A program made the position numbers and the translations under genes. Of a stretch of 64,000 nucleotides of DNA, positions 54,252-63,030 are shown piece after piece. The first letter of the stretch is position 1. Every line of letters begins with the position of its first letter. The notes under the pieces are model-generated. The model ran no database searches. It saw nothing but the letters and a program-made list of their open reading frames with translations, and had not been told where the DNA came from. Source of the stretch: Flavobacteria bacterium MS024-3C (GTDB lineage Bacteria > Bacteroidota > Bacteroidia > Flavobacteriales > Flavobacteriaceae). The stretch is from NCBI GenBank assembly GCA_000173115.1, contig ABVW01000001.1, positions 434,001 to 498,000 on the forward strand, written 5' to 3'.

Positions 54252-55826
54252 TTGCCATTAGGCCCAAACGAACACAGCTTGTTTAAAAAATTATTTGCCC
54301 AGACCTTTGTCTATGGAATAGCGACTGTGCTGCCAAGAATGTTGTCTTTCTTGCTACTCCCGCTCTATACAAATATTTTGGCTACTGCCGGTTTTGGTGA
54401 GGTGACCGTTATTTTTTCCTGGTTTGCCCTTTTTAATGTGCTCTTGGCTTATGGGATGGAAACCGCTTTTTTTAGGTTTTACACCAACGCCCCCGACAGG
54501 CAAAAGGTAGTGTCTACTTCGCTTTGGTCTATTGTAGCGTCCACCTTTGTTTTTGTTTTAATAGCCGCCATGGCGCTGCCTTCTATGTCTTCATTCACAG
54601 ACATTAAATTGGAATACTTAGGTTATGCCATTGCTATTATGGGCTTAGACGCCCTTGTGGTGATACCCTTTGCCAAACTAAGGGCAGAAGGACGCCCTAT
54701 GAAGTATGCGCTATTAAAAACAGCCAATGTAGGACTTAATTTAGGCCTCAATATATTGTTTTTGGTGGGATTGCCCTTTTGGTCTGGCTTAGAGGGCCCT
54801 ATAGATGCTTCTGTAAATGCTTCTTTGGCTCTTGGAGCCGATGCCGCTTTGACCGGAGCCTCAACCCTTGAAAACAGCACCTCCATATGCCAATGGCTAG
54901 GGGGTTTTTACAGGCCTAATTTTGAGATTGCCTATATATTTATTGCCAATACCATAGCCTCTGCCAGTACTTTTATTTGGCTTTCTGGTCAGTACAAAGG
55001 ACTGCGTTTTGGTTTTGACACTGCCTTGTTCAAACGCATGATTCGTTACGCACTTCCTGTGATGATTGCTGGGGTGGCTTTTACCATTAATGAGGTGTTT
55101 GACAAGATTTTATTAGCCAAACTACTACCTGTATCTTTTGCAGCCAGTGAACTGGGTAAATACGCTGCTTGCTATAAATTGGCTTTGTTTATGACTCTTT
55201 TTGCCACGGCATTTAGAATGGGTATTGAGCCCTTTTTCTTTAGTCATGCCAAATCAAAAAACCCCCAACGGGCCTACGCGGTCATTACACAGTATTTTGT
55301 GATTTTTGGCAGCGTGATTTTTCTAGGGGTATTGGTGTATATAGATCTCATAAAAGTACTATTCATAAGAAATTCAAGCTATTGGGAAGCCATAGAAGTA
55401 GTGCCACTGATCTTATTAGCCAGTTTATTCTTGGGTATTTATCACAACTTATCTGTATGGTATAAGGTTACGGATCAAACCCATTACGGGGCGTATATTT
55501 CTATAGGTGGCGCCCTGATTACCCTTGTGGTCAATTTTATAGGCATTCCAATCATAGGCTACTATGCGTCTGCTATAGCAACTTTAGCTGCTTACGGGAC
55601 TATGGCCGCGGCCTCTTATATGATAGGGCGCAAAAAGTACCCCATAAATTATCCTTTGGGAAAAATAGCGGGTTATTTGAGTACAGCAGTCCTTTTAGGC
55701 GGTCTTTCCTTCTATGTATTCCCTGGTCAAATGATTTTGGGTAGTCTATTTTTAGTAGGATTCATCTTAATAACAGGTGGATTGGAGTATAAAAATTTAA
55801 AAAAATTAAGAAGCAATGAGGATTAA
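54252..55826 (+). CDS. Polysaccharide flippase (MATE/Wzx-like membrane protein)
   Basis: A lipid-linked glycan or lipid II-type flippase of the MVF/PST group with about 12-14 membrane helices. The opening [32 protein letters not shown] is typical. The 524-residue length includes an Ala-rich, poorly hydrophobic insert (around 175-215, residues [18 protein letters not shown] and on). No ATG is at the start: a TTG at 54252 or 54279 is likely used. The gene overlaps dut by 11 bases. Confidence 0.88.
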   Translation: MPLGPNEHSLFKKLFAQTFVYGIATVLPRMLSFLLLPLYTNILATAGFGEVTVIFSWFALFNVLLAYGMETAFFRFYTNAPDRQKVVSTSLWSIVASTFVFVLIAAMALPSMSSFTDIKLEYLGYAIAIMGLDALVVIPFAKLRAEGRPMKYALLKTANVGLNLGLNILFLVGLPFWSGLEGPIDASVNASLALGADAALTGASTLENSTSICQWLGGFYRPNFEIAYIFIANTIASASTFIWLSGQYKGLRFGFDTALFKRMIRYALPVMIAGVAFTINEVFDKILLAKLLPVSFAASELGKYAACYKLALFMTLFATAFRMGIEPFFFSHAKSKNPQRAYAVITQYFVIFGSVIFLGVLVYIDLIKVLFIRNSSYWEAIEVVPLILLASLFLGIYHNLSVWYKVTDQTHYGAYISIGGALITLVVNFIGIPIIGYYASAIATLAAYGTMAAASYMIGRKKYPINYPLGKIAGYLSTAVLLGGLSFYVFPGQMILGSLFLVGFILITGGLEYKNLKKLRSNED

Positions 55827-56250
55827 AATTGTCAATAAAAGCGCTCATGCGCTTCCGTCTTACGAAACTATTGCAGCGGCTGGAATGGATTTAAGGGCCC
55901 ACTTATCTGCGTCTGTTACATTGGCGCCCATGGAGCGAAAAGTAATTCCCACGGGGCTTCATATAGCCCTTCCTTCTGGTACGGAAGCTCAGGTAAGGCC
56001 CAGAAGCGGGTTGGCAGCCAAACACGGTATTACTGTCCTGAATGCACCAGGCACCATAGATGCAGATTACAGGGGAGATGTGGGGGTTATTTTGATCAAC
56101 CTTTCTGCAGATCCTTTCACCATTGAAAACGGCGACAGGATTGCGCAAATGGTCTTGGCCAAATACGAGCGAGCCCAATGGGAACTGACAGATACTCTAG
56201 AAGACAGCGAAAGAGGTGCTGGAGGGTTTGGGAGTACTGGAATTAAATAA
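55816..56250 (+). CDS. dut: dUTP diphosphatase
   Basis: Hydrolyses dUTP to dUMP, keeping uracil out of DNA. The 144-residue trimeric enzyme has all five motifs, including [44 protein letters not shown] and the C-terminal [11 protein letters not shown] arm. Its start lies within the end of the flippase gene (11-base overlap). The 159 bases up to the next gene contain only the next promoter. Confidence 0.98.
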   Translation: MRIKIVNKSAHALPSYETIAAAGMDLRAHLSASVTLAPMERKVIPTGLHIALPSGTEAQVRPRSGLAAKHGITVLNAPGTIDADYRGDVGVILINLSADPFTIENGDRIAQMVLAKYERAQWELTDTLEDSERGAGGFGSTGIK

Positions 56251-56372
56251 ACCAGCTGCCAATGGGTAATGCCCTACTTTAAAGAGGGTCCTATTATTGT
56301 ACCCTATTACATTTAGATAAGGGGTCTTTCAATTGGTGGTGGCTGACAGCAGTAATCTTGGCACCAAAATTG

Positions 56373-56380
56373 TATCTTTG
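56373..56380 (+). promoter_or_regulatory. -7 promoter element of DUF4292-EnvC operon
   Basis: TATCTTTG, exact TAnnTTTG match, 29 bases before the ATG of the DUF4292 gene. Confidence 0.6.
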
Positions 56381-56409
56381 TATGGTATTACTTCAAAAAA
56401 ACAAAAGGC

Positions 56410-57216
56410 ATGTCCTGGAATAGCGCTCTGTATAAAAGGTTTTTCTTCTTCGCTTTAACACTTGCTTTTACGGCTTGTGGGGCAAAGAAAGGCAGTTTTG
56501 CGACCACTTCTGAAACAGGATCCCTCCGAAATTTAAGCGCAAAATCAGTCATTAAAAATCACTACGCTGCCTCAGGAGATTTTAAAACCCTAAGCGGTAA
56601 GATGAAAATTGATTATAAGAGCGGTTCCACCAGTCAGGGGATTCCGGCCACTTTTAGGATGGAACGAGACAAAACCCTTTGGATTTCAGTTTTTTTTGGG
56701 ATGGGAAAAGCGCTCATTACACCAAATAAAATAGCTTTTTATTCCAGTGTAAACAACCTCTCTTTTGAAGGAGATTTTGCTGCCCTGAGTGATTTTTTAG
56801 GAACCCCTCTAGATTTTAATATGCTCCAAGGGCTTTTATTGGGAGAAGCTGCTTTAGACCTAAAAAAGCAGCGATTTAATGTGGAGTCTACTCCTCAGGC
56901 GTATCGATTAAAACCTCAAAAAGCGCTGGCGTTGTTCAAGCTTTTTGTAGACATAGACCCTCAGAATTTTAAAGTAGCCCAAACCCAAATAAGCCAAGGG
57001 GGTTCGCAGAACAATCTTCGCATTCAATACCCTTCTTACACAGAAATGGACGGCCTGTTGCTGCCCAGCGAAATATCTGTCTCTGCACAGACCAATAAGA
57101 CAGAAACGACTGTGGGAATTAGTTATAAAAACATTAGCGTTAACCGCGCTTTGTCTTTTCCCTTTAAGATGCCTAAGGGATTAAAAACCTTAGCACTCAA
57201 GTCAGATACAGACTAA
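56410..57216 (+). CDS. DUF4292 family lipoprotein
   Basis: A 268-residue predicted lipoprotein (lipobox FTAC, then GAKKG). The pattern matches DUF4292: NLSAKSVIKNHYAASGDFKTLSGKMKIDY, LWISVFFGMGKALITPNKI, FYSSVNNLSFEGDFAALSDFLG. Such proteins resemble LolA/LolB-like lipoprotein carriers in overall beta fold, so a role in outer-membrane biogenesis is likely but unproven. It is followed after 23 bases by the EnvC-like gene. Confidence 0.87.
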   Translation: MSWNSALYKRFFFFALTLAFTACGAKKGSFATTSETGSLRNLSAKSVIKNHYAASGDFKTLSGKMKIDYKSGSTSQGIPATFRMERDKTLWISVFFGMGKALITPNKIAFYSSVNNLSFEGDFAALSDFLGTPLDFNMLQGLLLGEAALDLKKQRFNVESTPQAYRLKPQKALALFKLFVDIDPQNFKVAQTQISQGGSQNNLRIQYPSYTEMDGLLLPSEISVSAQTNKTETTVGISYKNISVNRALSFPFKMPKGLKTLALKSDTD

Positions 57217-57239
57217 ATATCAAAATAGTATTCCTTTTA

Positions 57240-58472
57240 ATGCGTCACAAGAATCCCTTTATCATTTTCTTTTTTCTTTTGTGCTACTTTTCTACGGCAC
57301 CAAATGCTTTTGGACAAACCAAGGATCAAAAAGCACTAGAGGCTAAAAAAATATCCCTTGAAAAAGAGATCAAAGACATGAACCGATTACTTTCAGTGAA
57401 GAAGAGAGAACGGGGCGCAGTCTTAGAAGATCTAGAGACCGCCAATAAAAAAATAAAGGTCCGAGAGCAGCTCATTAGACTCACCAACCAACAAGCCAAT
57501 TTACTCACCAGGCAAATCAATGCCAATCAAAAAGAAGTAAAGGACCAACAAAAGGCTTTAGCAGACCTTAAAAAGGAGTACGCGCAAATGATTCAAAAAT
57601 CTTATTTGCACACGGCCCAAGAGAACAGATTGTTGTTCTTATTGTCCTCCAAGAGTTTCTATATGGCCTATAAACGCCTACAGTATTTAAAGCAGTACCA
57701 GACATATAGAAAAAAACAGGGTGAAGGGATCGCTATTCAAACAAAGGTGCTGGAAGAAAAAATACAATCTTTAAATGCGCAGCGCAAAGCCAAAGAGGCT
57801 TTGGTGTTGTCCAACACAGCCGCCAAGAAACAACTCCTCACTGAGAAGCAAAACAAGGCCAAGGTATTACAAGACATAAGACAAAACGAAAGGAAATACA
57901 CTGCAGCCATTCGCAAGAAGCAAAAAGAAGCCAAGGCCTTGGAAAATAGAATTGAAGCATTGATTAAGGCGGCTATCGCTGCTGCGAATAAAAAAACCAA
58001 AGGGGTAAAAGGAGGCGCTAGTTTTTTACTTACCCCAGAAGCAACAAGGGTGGCGAATAATTTTACAGCCAACAAAGGGAAACTTATTTGGCCGCTAGAG
58101 AAAGGCCTACTCAAAAGAGGCTATGGTGTTTATTCAGATCCAGTATATCCAGGGATCAAGCACCAGAACAATGGGGTGACCATAGCCACAGAAAAAGGCA
58201 GCCAAGCGAGGGCAATTTTTGAAGGAGAGGTCATTGCTATTATGGCAGTACCCGGCGGAAATTTAGGGGTGCAAATCAAGCATGGAAACTTTATTAGCAC
58301 CTATTATAATTTAAAAACTTTAGGGGTTAAAAAAGGTGATTTTGTTCAAGAGAAACAATCTCTTGGTGAAATTGCCTCCAATGATAATGAAGGTCAAACC
58401 ATCTTGAAATTTTATCTATATCAGAATAGCACCAGGTTAAACCCCCAAGAATGGGTATTTAATTTGAGGTAA
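57240..58472 (+). CDS. EnvC-like murein hydrolase activator (M23 domain)
   Basis: A periplasmic coiled-coil protein with a C-terminal LytM/M23 domain that activates cell-separation amidases. After a signal peptide (ending AFGQ) the long Lys/Glu-rich coiled coil spans about residues 25-250; the M23 domain follows (GKLIWPLEKGLLKRGYG...HQNNGVTIATEKGSQARAIFEG). The zinc-binding His and Asp set of active peptidases is incomplete (NNGVTI instead of HxGxD), as expected of an activator rather than an enzyme. A terminator follows directly. Confidence 0.92.
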   Translation: MRHKNPFIIFFFLLCYFSTAPNAFGQTKDQKALEAKKISLEKEIKDMNRLLSVKKRERGAVLEDLETANKKIKVREQLIRLTNQQANLLTRQINANQKEVKDQQKALADLKKEYAQMIQKSYLHTAQENRLLFLLSSKSFYMAYKRLQYLKQYQTYRKKQGEGIAIQTKVLEEKIQSLNAQRKAKEALVLSNTAAKKQLLTEKQNKAKVLQDIRQNERKYTAAIRKKQKEAKALENRIEALIKAAIAAANKKTKGVKGGASFLLTPEATRVANNFTANKGKLIWPLEKGLLKRGYGVYSDPVYPGIKHQNNGVTIATEKGSQARAIFEGEVIAIMAVPGGNLGVQIKHGNFISTYYNLKTLGVKKGDFVQEKQSLGEIASNDNEGQTILKFYLYQNSTRLNPQEWVFNLR

Positions 58473-58505
58473 AAAAGTATTCTCATTGTATTGAGAGTAT
58501 TTTTT
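58472..58505 (+). terminator. Terminator after the EnvC gene
   Basis: AAAAAGTATTCTCA pairs with TGAGAGTATTTTT, including two G-U pairs, around a 6-base loop and ends in T6. It overlaps the EnvC stop codon. Confidence 0.75.
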
Positions 58506-58630
58506 AGTAGGGTATTCTTGTTTAATTTAGCGGTATTGAATTGGTAATTAAAGCAAGACATAATACCCAAACAACTTACCTACTAAATGCTTTACCCTCC
58601 ACCGCTCTTCTGCCGTGGAGGTTTTTTTTT
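58506..58630 (+). ncRNA. Candidate small RNA ending in a strong hairpin
   Basis: Downstream of the EnvC terminator is a second terminator, CCTCCAC...GTGGAGG followed by T9 (58596-58630), with no credible gene between the two. A short transcript of roughly 100 bases could start after 58506 and stop there. No exact promoter element was found, so this is a weak candidate. The rest of the 295-base gap holds nothing else I can support. Confidence 0.25.
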
Positions 58631-58767
58631 GCATTAATTTGGCTGCTATCTTTCATGGGCGTAGTTTTTTCTCCTTTGCGACAGCCCCTTACTTTTTTGT
58701 TTTATTTGCCCTTGGCATTTTTGTTTTTTGCAGCGATCTTTTAAAAAGGATATTGTAATTTTATCTT

Positions 58768-60195
58768 ATGAAAAAATTCCTATTCCTTCCATTGGTTATT
58801 TTAATGTGGTCTTGCGGAAACGAGCCAAGCCCTAATTCGGTTCAGGATCCTGAGCTGGAAACCACAGAAGTTGTCTTGTTTGCGCTAAATGACATGCACG
58901 GCAAAATAGACCGTTTTTCTAAAGTTAAGCCCTTTATAGATGAGGCTAAAGAGGTGAGTGATAAGGTGTTTTTTGTCAGTGGAGGAGATGTTTTTTCAGG
59001 CAATCCTATTGTAGATTTTCACCCAGAAAAAGGGAGTCCTATCATAGATGTTATGGGTGCCGTAGGCATGGATGTTTCTGTACTTGGCAACCACGAATTT
59101 GATTATGGACAAGAAGTTTTAAACAGCAGATTAGCACAGGCAACATTTCCTTTTATTTGCGCCAATGTGCAGAATACAGGGGGTGTTTTAGCTACTCCAG
59201 ATCCTTATACTATTATTGAAAAAGACGGTTTTAGCATTGCTTTTATTGGGGTAGTAGAAAATAGTTCTCGTGGAGATTTACCCCTTTCTCATCCCAAAAA
59301 CATGGACGGGTTGGCTTTCCAACAAGGTGCTGATGTGGTGGCAGGATACCGCAACAATGCCCAGGTTTTGGGGGCAGATTTAGTGGTAGCCCTGACTCAT
59401 TATGGAAAAGAAGCAGACAGAAAACTCATAGACCAGTCTTTTAATGGGAGTGAATCTTTTGTAGATTTGGTTGTTGGCGGACACAGCCACCAATTGTACA
59501 ATGAGGTGTATAGAGCAGTTCCAATGATTCAGTCTGGTGCTCATATGCAATACCTTACTAAATTGGTGTTACAGGTGGCGGACGGTAAAATTGTCAATAA
59601 AGCCTATACCTTAATAGATTTGAGTGAAGACCATCCAGAGGATTTGGCCGTTGCTAACACTATTGCGGCTTACAACAATAGGCCTGAATTCTATACCACT
59701 TTAGCTACTGCTTCTCATGATCACGACCGTGCTGAAACCGCTTGTTTTTATACGACTGCTTTATTAGAAGAAACAGGCGCAGACCTTTCTATTCAAAACT
59801 ATGGAGGGGTTAGGGCTAATTTGGCAGAAGGAAATATCAGGCCCTATGATATTTATACTATAGATCCTTTTGGCAATGGCCTTGAGACCTATAGTATGAA
59901 AGTTTCCGAACTTAAGACCTTTTTTCAGAGCCAATATTCCATGGCATATGCAGGATTGGACATTCAAAGAGAAGGAAATAATATCTTAATCAGAGCAACT
60001 GTTGGAGGCAACGTATTGGCAGACACCACCCAACTGACCATAGCAGTGAATGATTACATCAGTAATACAAACCCAGACAACTTTCAGCAATTGCTAAAAC
60101 GCTATGACTTTACTACTGCAGACTATTTAATTGCGTTTTTAAGCAAGCAGGAAACTGCTATTGAAAATGACGGCTGTGACAGGTCTTTAGACTAG
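58768..60195 (+). CDS. 5'-nucleotidase/UDP-sugar hydrolase-type lipoprotein
   Basis: A 475-residue secreted metallophosphoesterase of the 5'-nucleotidase family. The lipobox is MWSC (Cys16). The N-terminal catalytic domain has NDMHGKIDRF, SGGDVFSGNP, VLGNHEFDYG and VVGGHSH, giving the full di-metal site; the C-terminal substrate domain includes IQNYGGVRANLAEG and YTIDPFGNGL. It probably releases phosphate and nucleosides from extracellular nucleotides. Its TAG stop overlaps the stop of the converging thioesterase gene in the palindrome CTAG. Confidence 0.93.
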   Translation: MKKFLFLPLVILMWSCGNEPSPNSVQDPELETTEVVLFALNDMHGKIDRFSKVKPFIDEAKEVSDKVFFVSGGDVFSGNPIVDFHPEKGSPIIDVMGAVGMDVSVLGNHEFDYGQEVLNSRLAQATFPFICANVQNTGGVLATPDPYTIIEKDGFSIAFIGVVENSSRGDLPLSHPKNMDGLAFQQGADVVAGYRNNAQVLGADLVVALTHYGKEADRKLIDQSFNGSESFVDLVVGGHSHQLYNEVYRAVPMIQSGAHMQYLTKLVLQVADGKIVNKAYTLIDLSEDHPEDLAVANTIAAYNNRPEFYTTLATASHDHDRAETACFYTTALLEETGADLSIQNYGGVRANLAEGNIRPYDIYTIDPFGNGLETYSMKVSELKTFFQSQYSMAYAGLDIQREGNNILIRATVGGNVLADTTQLTIAVNDYISNTNPDNFQQLLKRYDFTTADYLIAFLSKQETAIENDGCDRSLD

Positions 60196-60713
60196 GCGTC
60201 TTCTCCCATAAATAAAGCCCTTAATTCTGTAGCGTCTGTAGGCTTCATTTTGCCCGCTAAGACCAAAGACAGCTGCTTTCTTCTAAGTGCTGCGGCAAAA
60301 CGTTCCTCTTCTAAAGGGGTTTCTGGTTTAAGAGGGGGTACTTCTGTAGGCTTTCCGGTGTCGTCTACCGCCACAAAAGTATAGATGGCCTCATTGGCTT
60401 TGGTCTTCTCTCCGCTAAACCTATCTTCCATCCAAACATCTATAAAGACTTCCATAGAAGTGTTAAAAGCCCTAGAAACATGCGCCTCTACAGTCACCAC
60501 ACTTCCTACAGGGACAGATCTATTGAATGCCACATGATTTACAGAAGCGGTCACCGTAATCCTTCTAGAGTGTCTTCTGGCAGCTATACTTGCGGCACGA
60601 TCCATTCTAGCGAGTAATTCTCCTCCAAAAAGATTGTTTAAGGGATTGGTTTCACTGGGTAAAACCATATCAGTCATCACGGTTCTGGATTCAGAAGGGA
60701 CTTTTGCTTTCAT
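60192..60713 (-). CDS. Acyl-CoA thioesterase, hotdog fold (YciA-like)
   Basis: Hydrolyses acyl-CoA thioesters. A 173-residue hotdog protein with the motif LPSETNPLNNLFGGELLARMDRAASIAARRHSRR near the N-terminus, which carries the Asn/Asp-like catalytic helix, and VNHVAFNRSVPVGSVVTVEAHVSR. The last 30 residues are an extension with no recognised domain. It has its own promoter and converges on the nucleotidase gene with overlapping stops. Confidence 0.93.
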   Translation of the reverse strand: MKAKVPSESRTVMTDMVLPSETNPLNNLFGGELLARMDRAASIAARRHSRRITVTASVNHVAFNRSVPVGSVVTVEAHVSRAFNTSMEVFIDVWMEDRFSGEKTKANEAIYTFVAVDDTGKPTEVPPLKPETPLEEERFAAALRRKQLSLVLAGKMKPTDATELRALFMGEDA

Positions 60714-60730
60714 AGGGTCTGATTGTTTTG

Positions 60731-60738
60731 CAAAGATA
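60731..60738 (-). promoter_or_regulatory. Promoter of the thioesterase gene
   Basis: TATCTTTG on the minus strand, exact -7 match, with a TTG 18 bases upstream as -33 element. The ATG is 17 bases downstream. Confidence 0.68.
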
Positions 60739-60770
60739 GGTTGGGATTTGGCGAAACAACCAAGAAACCC

Positions 60771-61730
60771 TTACTTTTTTAACACCAAAAGCCAAGCGTC
60801 TTTGGCAAAATGCGCTTGAACCTCTTTAAGGAAAGCCCTCGCGTCAGATTCGGCTACAAAGCTTTGGAAACTTACTTGGTGTAGGCCGTATCTGTTGGGA
60901 CCTAGATAAGTGGCTTTTTCATAGCCACTTCTTTTGAGTTGTGCAATGCGTTTAGATGCATTTTCAGGCTCCCTGAAGGCACCAGCAATGATGAAAAAAG
61001 AAGGTTTTGCCACTTCTTTTTTGGCCAAGCTTATTTCTAAAGTAGAGAGTGAAAGGGGGCTGCTATTAAAAAAAGTAGCCTCTTGAATTTTGTGTTCCAC
61101 TTCTTTGGTTGCTTCTTGAAAAGCCACTCTTTTATTTTCTGTATGAATAGTATAAGATTGGTACACACTGAGCGCTCCACTAACACCAATAAGCGCTGCG
61201 GCAGCATATCTCAATAAAACCTTTCTCCAAGGACCACCATGATTACTTCCATATTGTTGATCTAATTGAAATACTACAGGTTCAGAAGTCTGTTGGCGGG
61301 TCTTTTTTAAAGGAGCTTTAGGGACCACTTTGATTGCTTGAAGTCCAAAGGAAGCAGGCAAATAATTGTATTCATGAAAAGGGGTAAAACTTATTTTAGC
61401 TTCGCTATTTTGGGTAAAAACACCCAAGCCTTCTAATGAAAGCGCATTGCCAGAAGCCAATTCTGATTTCCACAACTGCACCTGGTCTTTTACAAGTCTC
61501 AAAGCGGCTTCGTATGTAATGGAAAGAACGGCAGCTATATGAGCCACTAATATGCCGTCTCCAACATGCAGTTGCGCATTAAATGACATGACCTTTGTTG
61601 GGGGGTAAAAAGTGTGCGTTTTTTCATGGTGGCTCGCTCCTTTTTCATGCGTTAGAACAGCGCCAAAACCAGGAATTACAACACAGTTGTATCGGAATAA
61701 TAAAGGGCTTATGTATTTCTCTAGTTGCAT
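60771..61730 (-). CDS. HU-like and SPOR domain membrane protein
   Basis: A 319-residue protein with an unusual order. Residues 1-130 resemble the HU-like CCDC81-type module of Bacteroidetes (MQLEKYISPLLFRYNCVVIPGFGAVL and DGILVAHIAAVL, KISFTPFHEYNYLPASFGL). A membrane helix follows at about 171-190, and a C-terminal SPOR domain (243-319; FFIIAGAFREPENASKRIAQL) predicts binding to denuded septal peptidoglycan. The topology would put the HU-like part in the cytoplasm and SPOR outside. Function unknown; a link between chromosome and division site is a possibility. Confidence 0.83.
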   Translation of the reverse strand: MQLEKYISPLLFRYNCVVIPGFGAVLTHEKGASHHEKTHTFYPPTKVMSFNAQLHVGDGILVAHIAAVLSITYEAALRLVKDQVQLWKSELASGNALSLEGLGVFTQNSEAKISFTPFHEYNYLPASFGLQAIKVVPKAPLKKTRQQTSEPVVFQLDQQYGSNHGGPWRKVLLRYAAAALIGVSGALSVYQSYTIHTENKRVAFQEATKEVEHKIQEATFFNSSPLSLSTLEISLAKKEVAKPSFFIIAGAFREPENASKRIAQLKRSGYEKATYLGPNRYGLHQVSFQSFVAESDARAFLKEVQAHFAKDAWLLVLKK

Positions 61731-61823
61731 GACTACAAATATGGTCTTTTTTGTCGCTTTTTAAAATCGAGCAGGCCATTTTTTATTAACATTTTAAAAG
61801 CGTACCTTATTGAAAATGGCTAT

Positions 61824-62960
61824 ATGCAACGTTCTAAGGCATTTATGATTGCAGTTTTGCGCCTTCAGGCCCTTCCGGGCGTAGGCGCAAAAACCGCACG
61901 CAAAATCATTGCTCATTACGGATCTGCCCATGCTTTTTTTGAATCTCCAAGAGACTCCAGCATTGTACTTTCCGTTAAAGAATCAAAAACACCCTCAGAT
62001 TATTTGCACGCCCTTTACCTTAAATTGGCTACTGATGAGTTTGACTTTATTTTAGCCAATAAAATTCAAACCTTTTATTTTGAAGATGCCAACTACCCTT
62101 ATTTTCTTTCTCTAGCCTCAGACGCACCGGTACTTCTCTTTGGGAAAGGCCATTTAGATACAGGGACTAAAAAAATCATCGCTGTGGTAGGCACCCGTAA
62201 AATGACGGGTATGGGCAGGGAATTCTGTGAGCAGTTTATAGAAGAAATAAAGCCTTTAGACCCTGTCATAGTGAGTGGCTTTGCTAAAGGAATAGATATT
62301 ACCATTCAGAGGGCTGCCGCTGAACAAGGCTTACAAACCATTGGGTGTTTGGCCCACGGATTTAAAAGGATTTACCCTGCCCAAAACCGTCCTTATATAA
62401 AAGATGTGATGGAGCAGGGTGGTTTTTACACGGAATTTTTTTCTGGAATGCATGCACTCCCTGGGCATTTTGTGAGTAGAAACAGGATTATTGCGGGACT
62501 ATCACAGGCCACCCTTGTGGTGGAATCTGCTAAAAAGGGAGGCGCTTTGCACACCGCCCAATTGGCCAATAGCTATGACCGCCCTGTTTTTGCAGTTCCA
62601 GGAAGAACTACAGATTTTTTTAGCGTAGGTTGTAACGATCTTATAAAGCATTTGAAAGCCCAAATGCTTACCCATTCTAGGGATTTAATCAACAGCATGA
62701 ACTGGCAAGACCAGCCAGGAATTGTATTAAATATGGGTTTAACATGTGGCACTGAATTAGAAACTAAAGATAAAGCAACAAACCACACCGCTGAGGAGTC
62801 TGTTTTGTATCAATGTCTATTTTCAAACGGTAAAATGCATGTAGACCAGTTGGCGAGCGTATTGAATTGGGAAATAAAAGTATTGTACCCTTGTTTAATG
62901 ACTTTAGAGCTCAAAGGAGGGGTGCGGCATTTACCCGGCCAATTTTATGAGGCTATTTAA
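61824..62960 (+). CDS. dprA: DNA-processing protein DprA
   Basis: Loads RecA onto incoming single-stranded DNA during natural transformation. The 378-residue protein (from this ATG) has a helix-hairpin-helix N-terminus (RLQALPGVGAKTARKIIAHYG), the Rossmann-type core VGTRKMTGMGREFCEQF and GFAKGIDITIQRAAAEQG, GFYTEFFSGMHALPGHFVSRNRIIAGLS and a C-terminal winged-helix end. A frame from 61725 would overlap the opposite gene, so 61824 is preferred; ATG 61845 is another option. Its presence alone does not prove competence. Confidence 0.94.
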   Translation: MQRSKAFMIAVLRLQALPGVGAKTARKIIAHYGSAHAFFESPRDSSIVLSVKESKTPSDYLHALYLKLATDEFDFILANKIQTFYFEDANYPYFLSLASDAPVLLFGKGHLDTGTKKIIAVVGTRKMTGMGREFCEQFIEEIKPLDPVIVSGFAKGIDITIQRAAAEQGLQTIGCLAHGFKRIYPAQNRPYIKDVMEQGGFYTEFFSGMHALPGHFVSRNRIIAGLSQATLVVESAKKGGALHTAQLANSYDRPVFAVPGRTTDFFSVGCNDLIKHLKAQMLTHSRDLINSMNWQDQPGIVLNMGLTCGTELETKDKATNHTAEESVLYQCLFSNGKMHVDQLASVLNWEIKVLYPCLMTLELKGGVRHLPGQFYEAI

Positions 62961-63030
62961 TCACATCACCCCAACCAAAAGTTTACTTTAAGGAGAAAGC
63001 AATTCCTTATTTAAAGGAACAGCTCACTTT

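Noticed and set aside
58541-58744. A 67-codon open frame with hydrophobic C-terminal half
   Set aside because: It has only a TTG start, no promoter element, and contains a strong terminator with T9 in its middle. I see no family resemblance.
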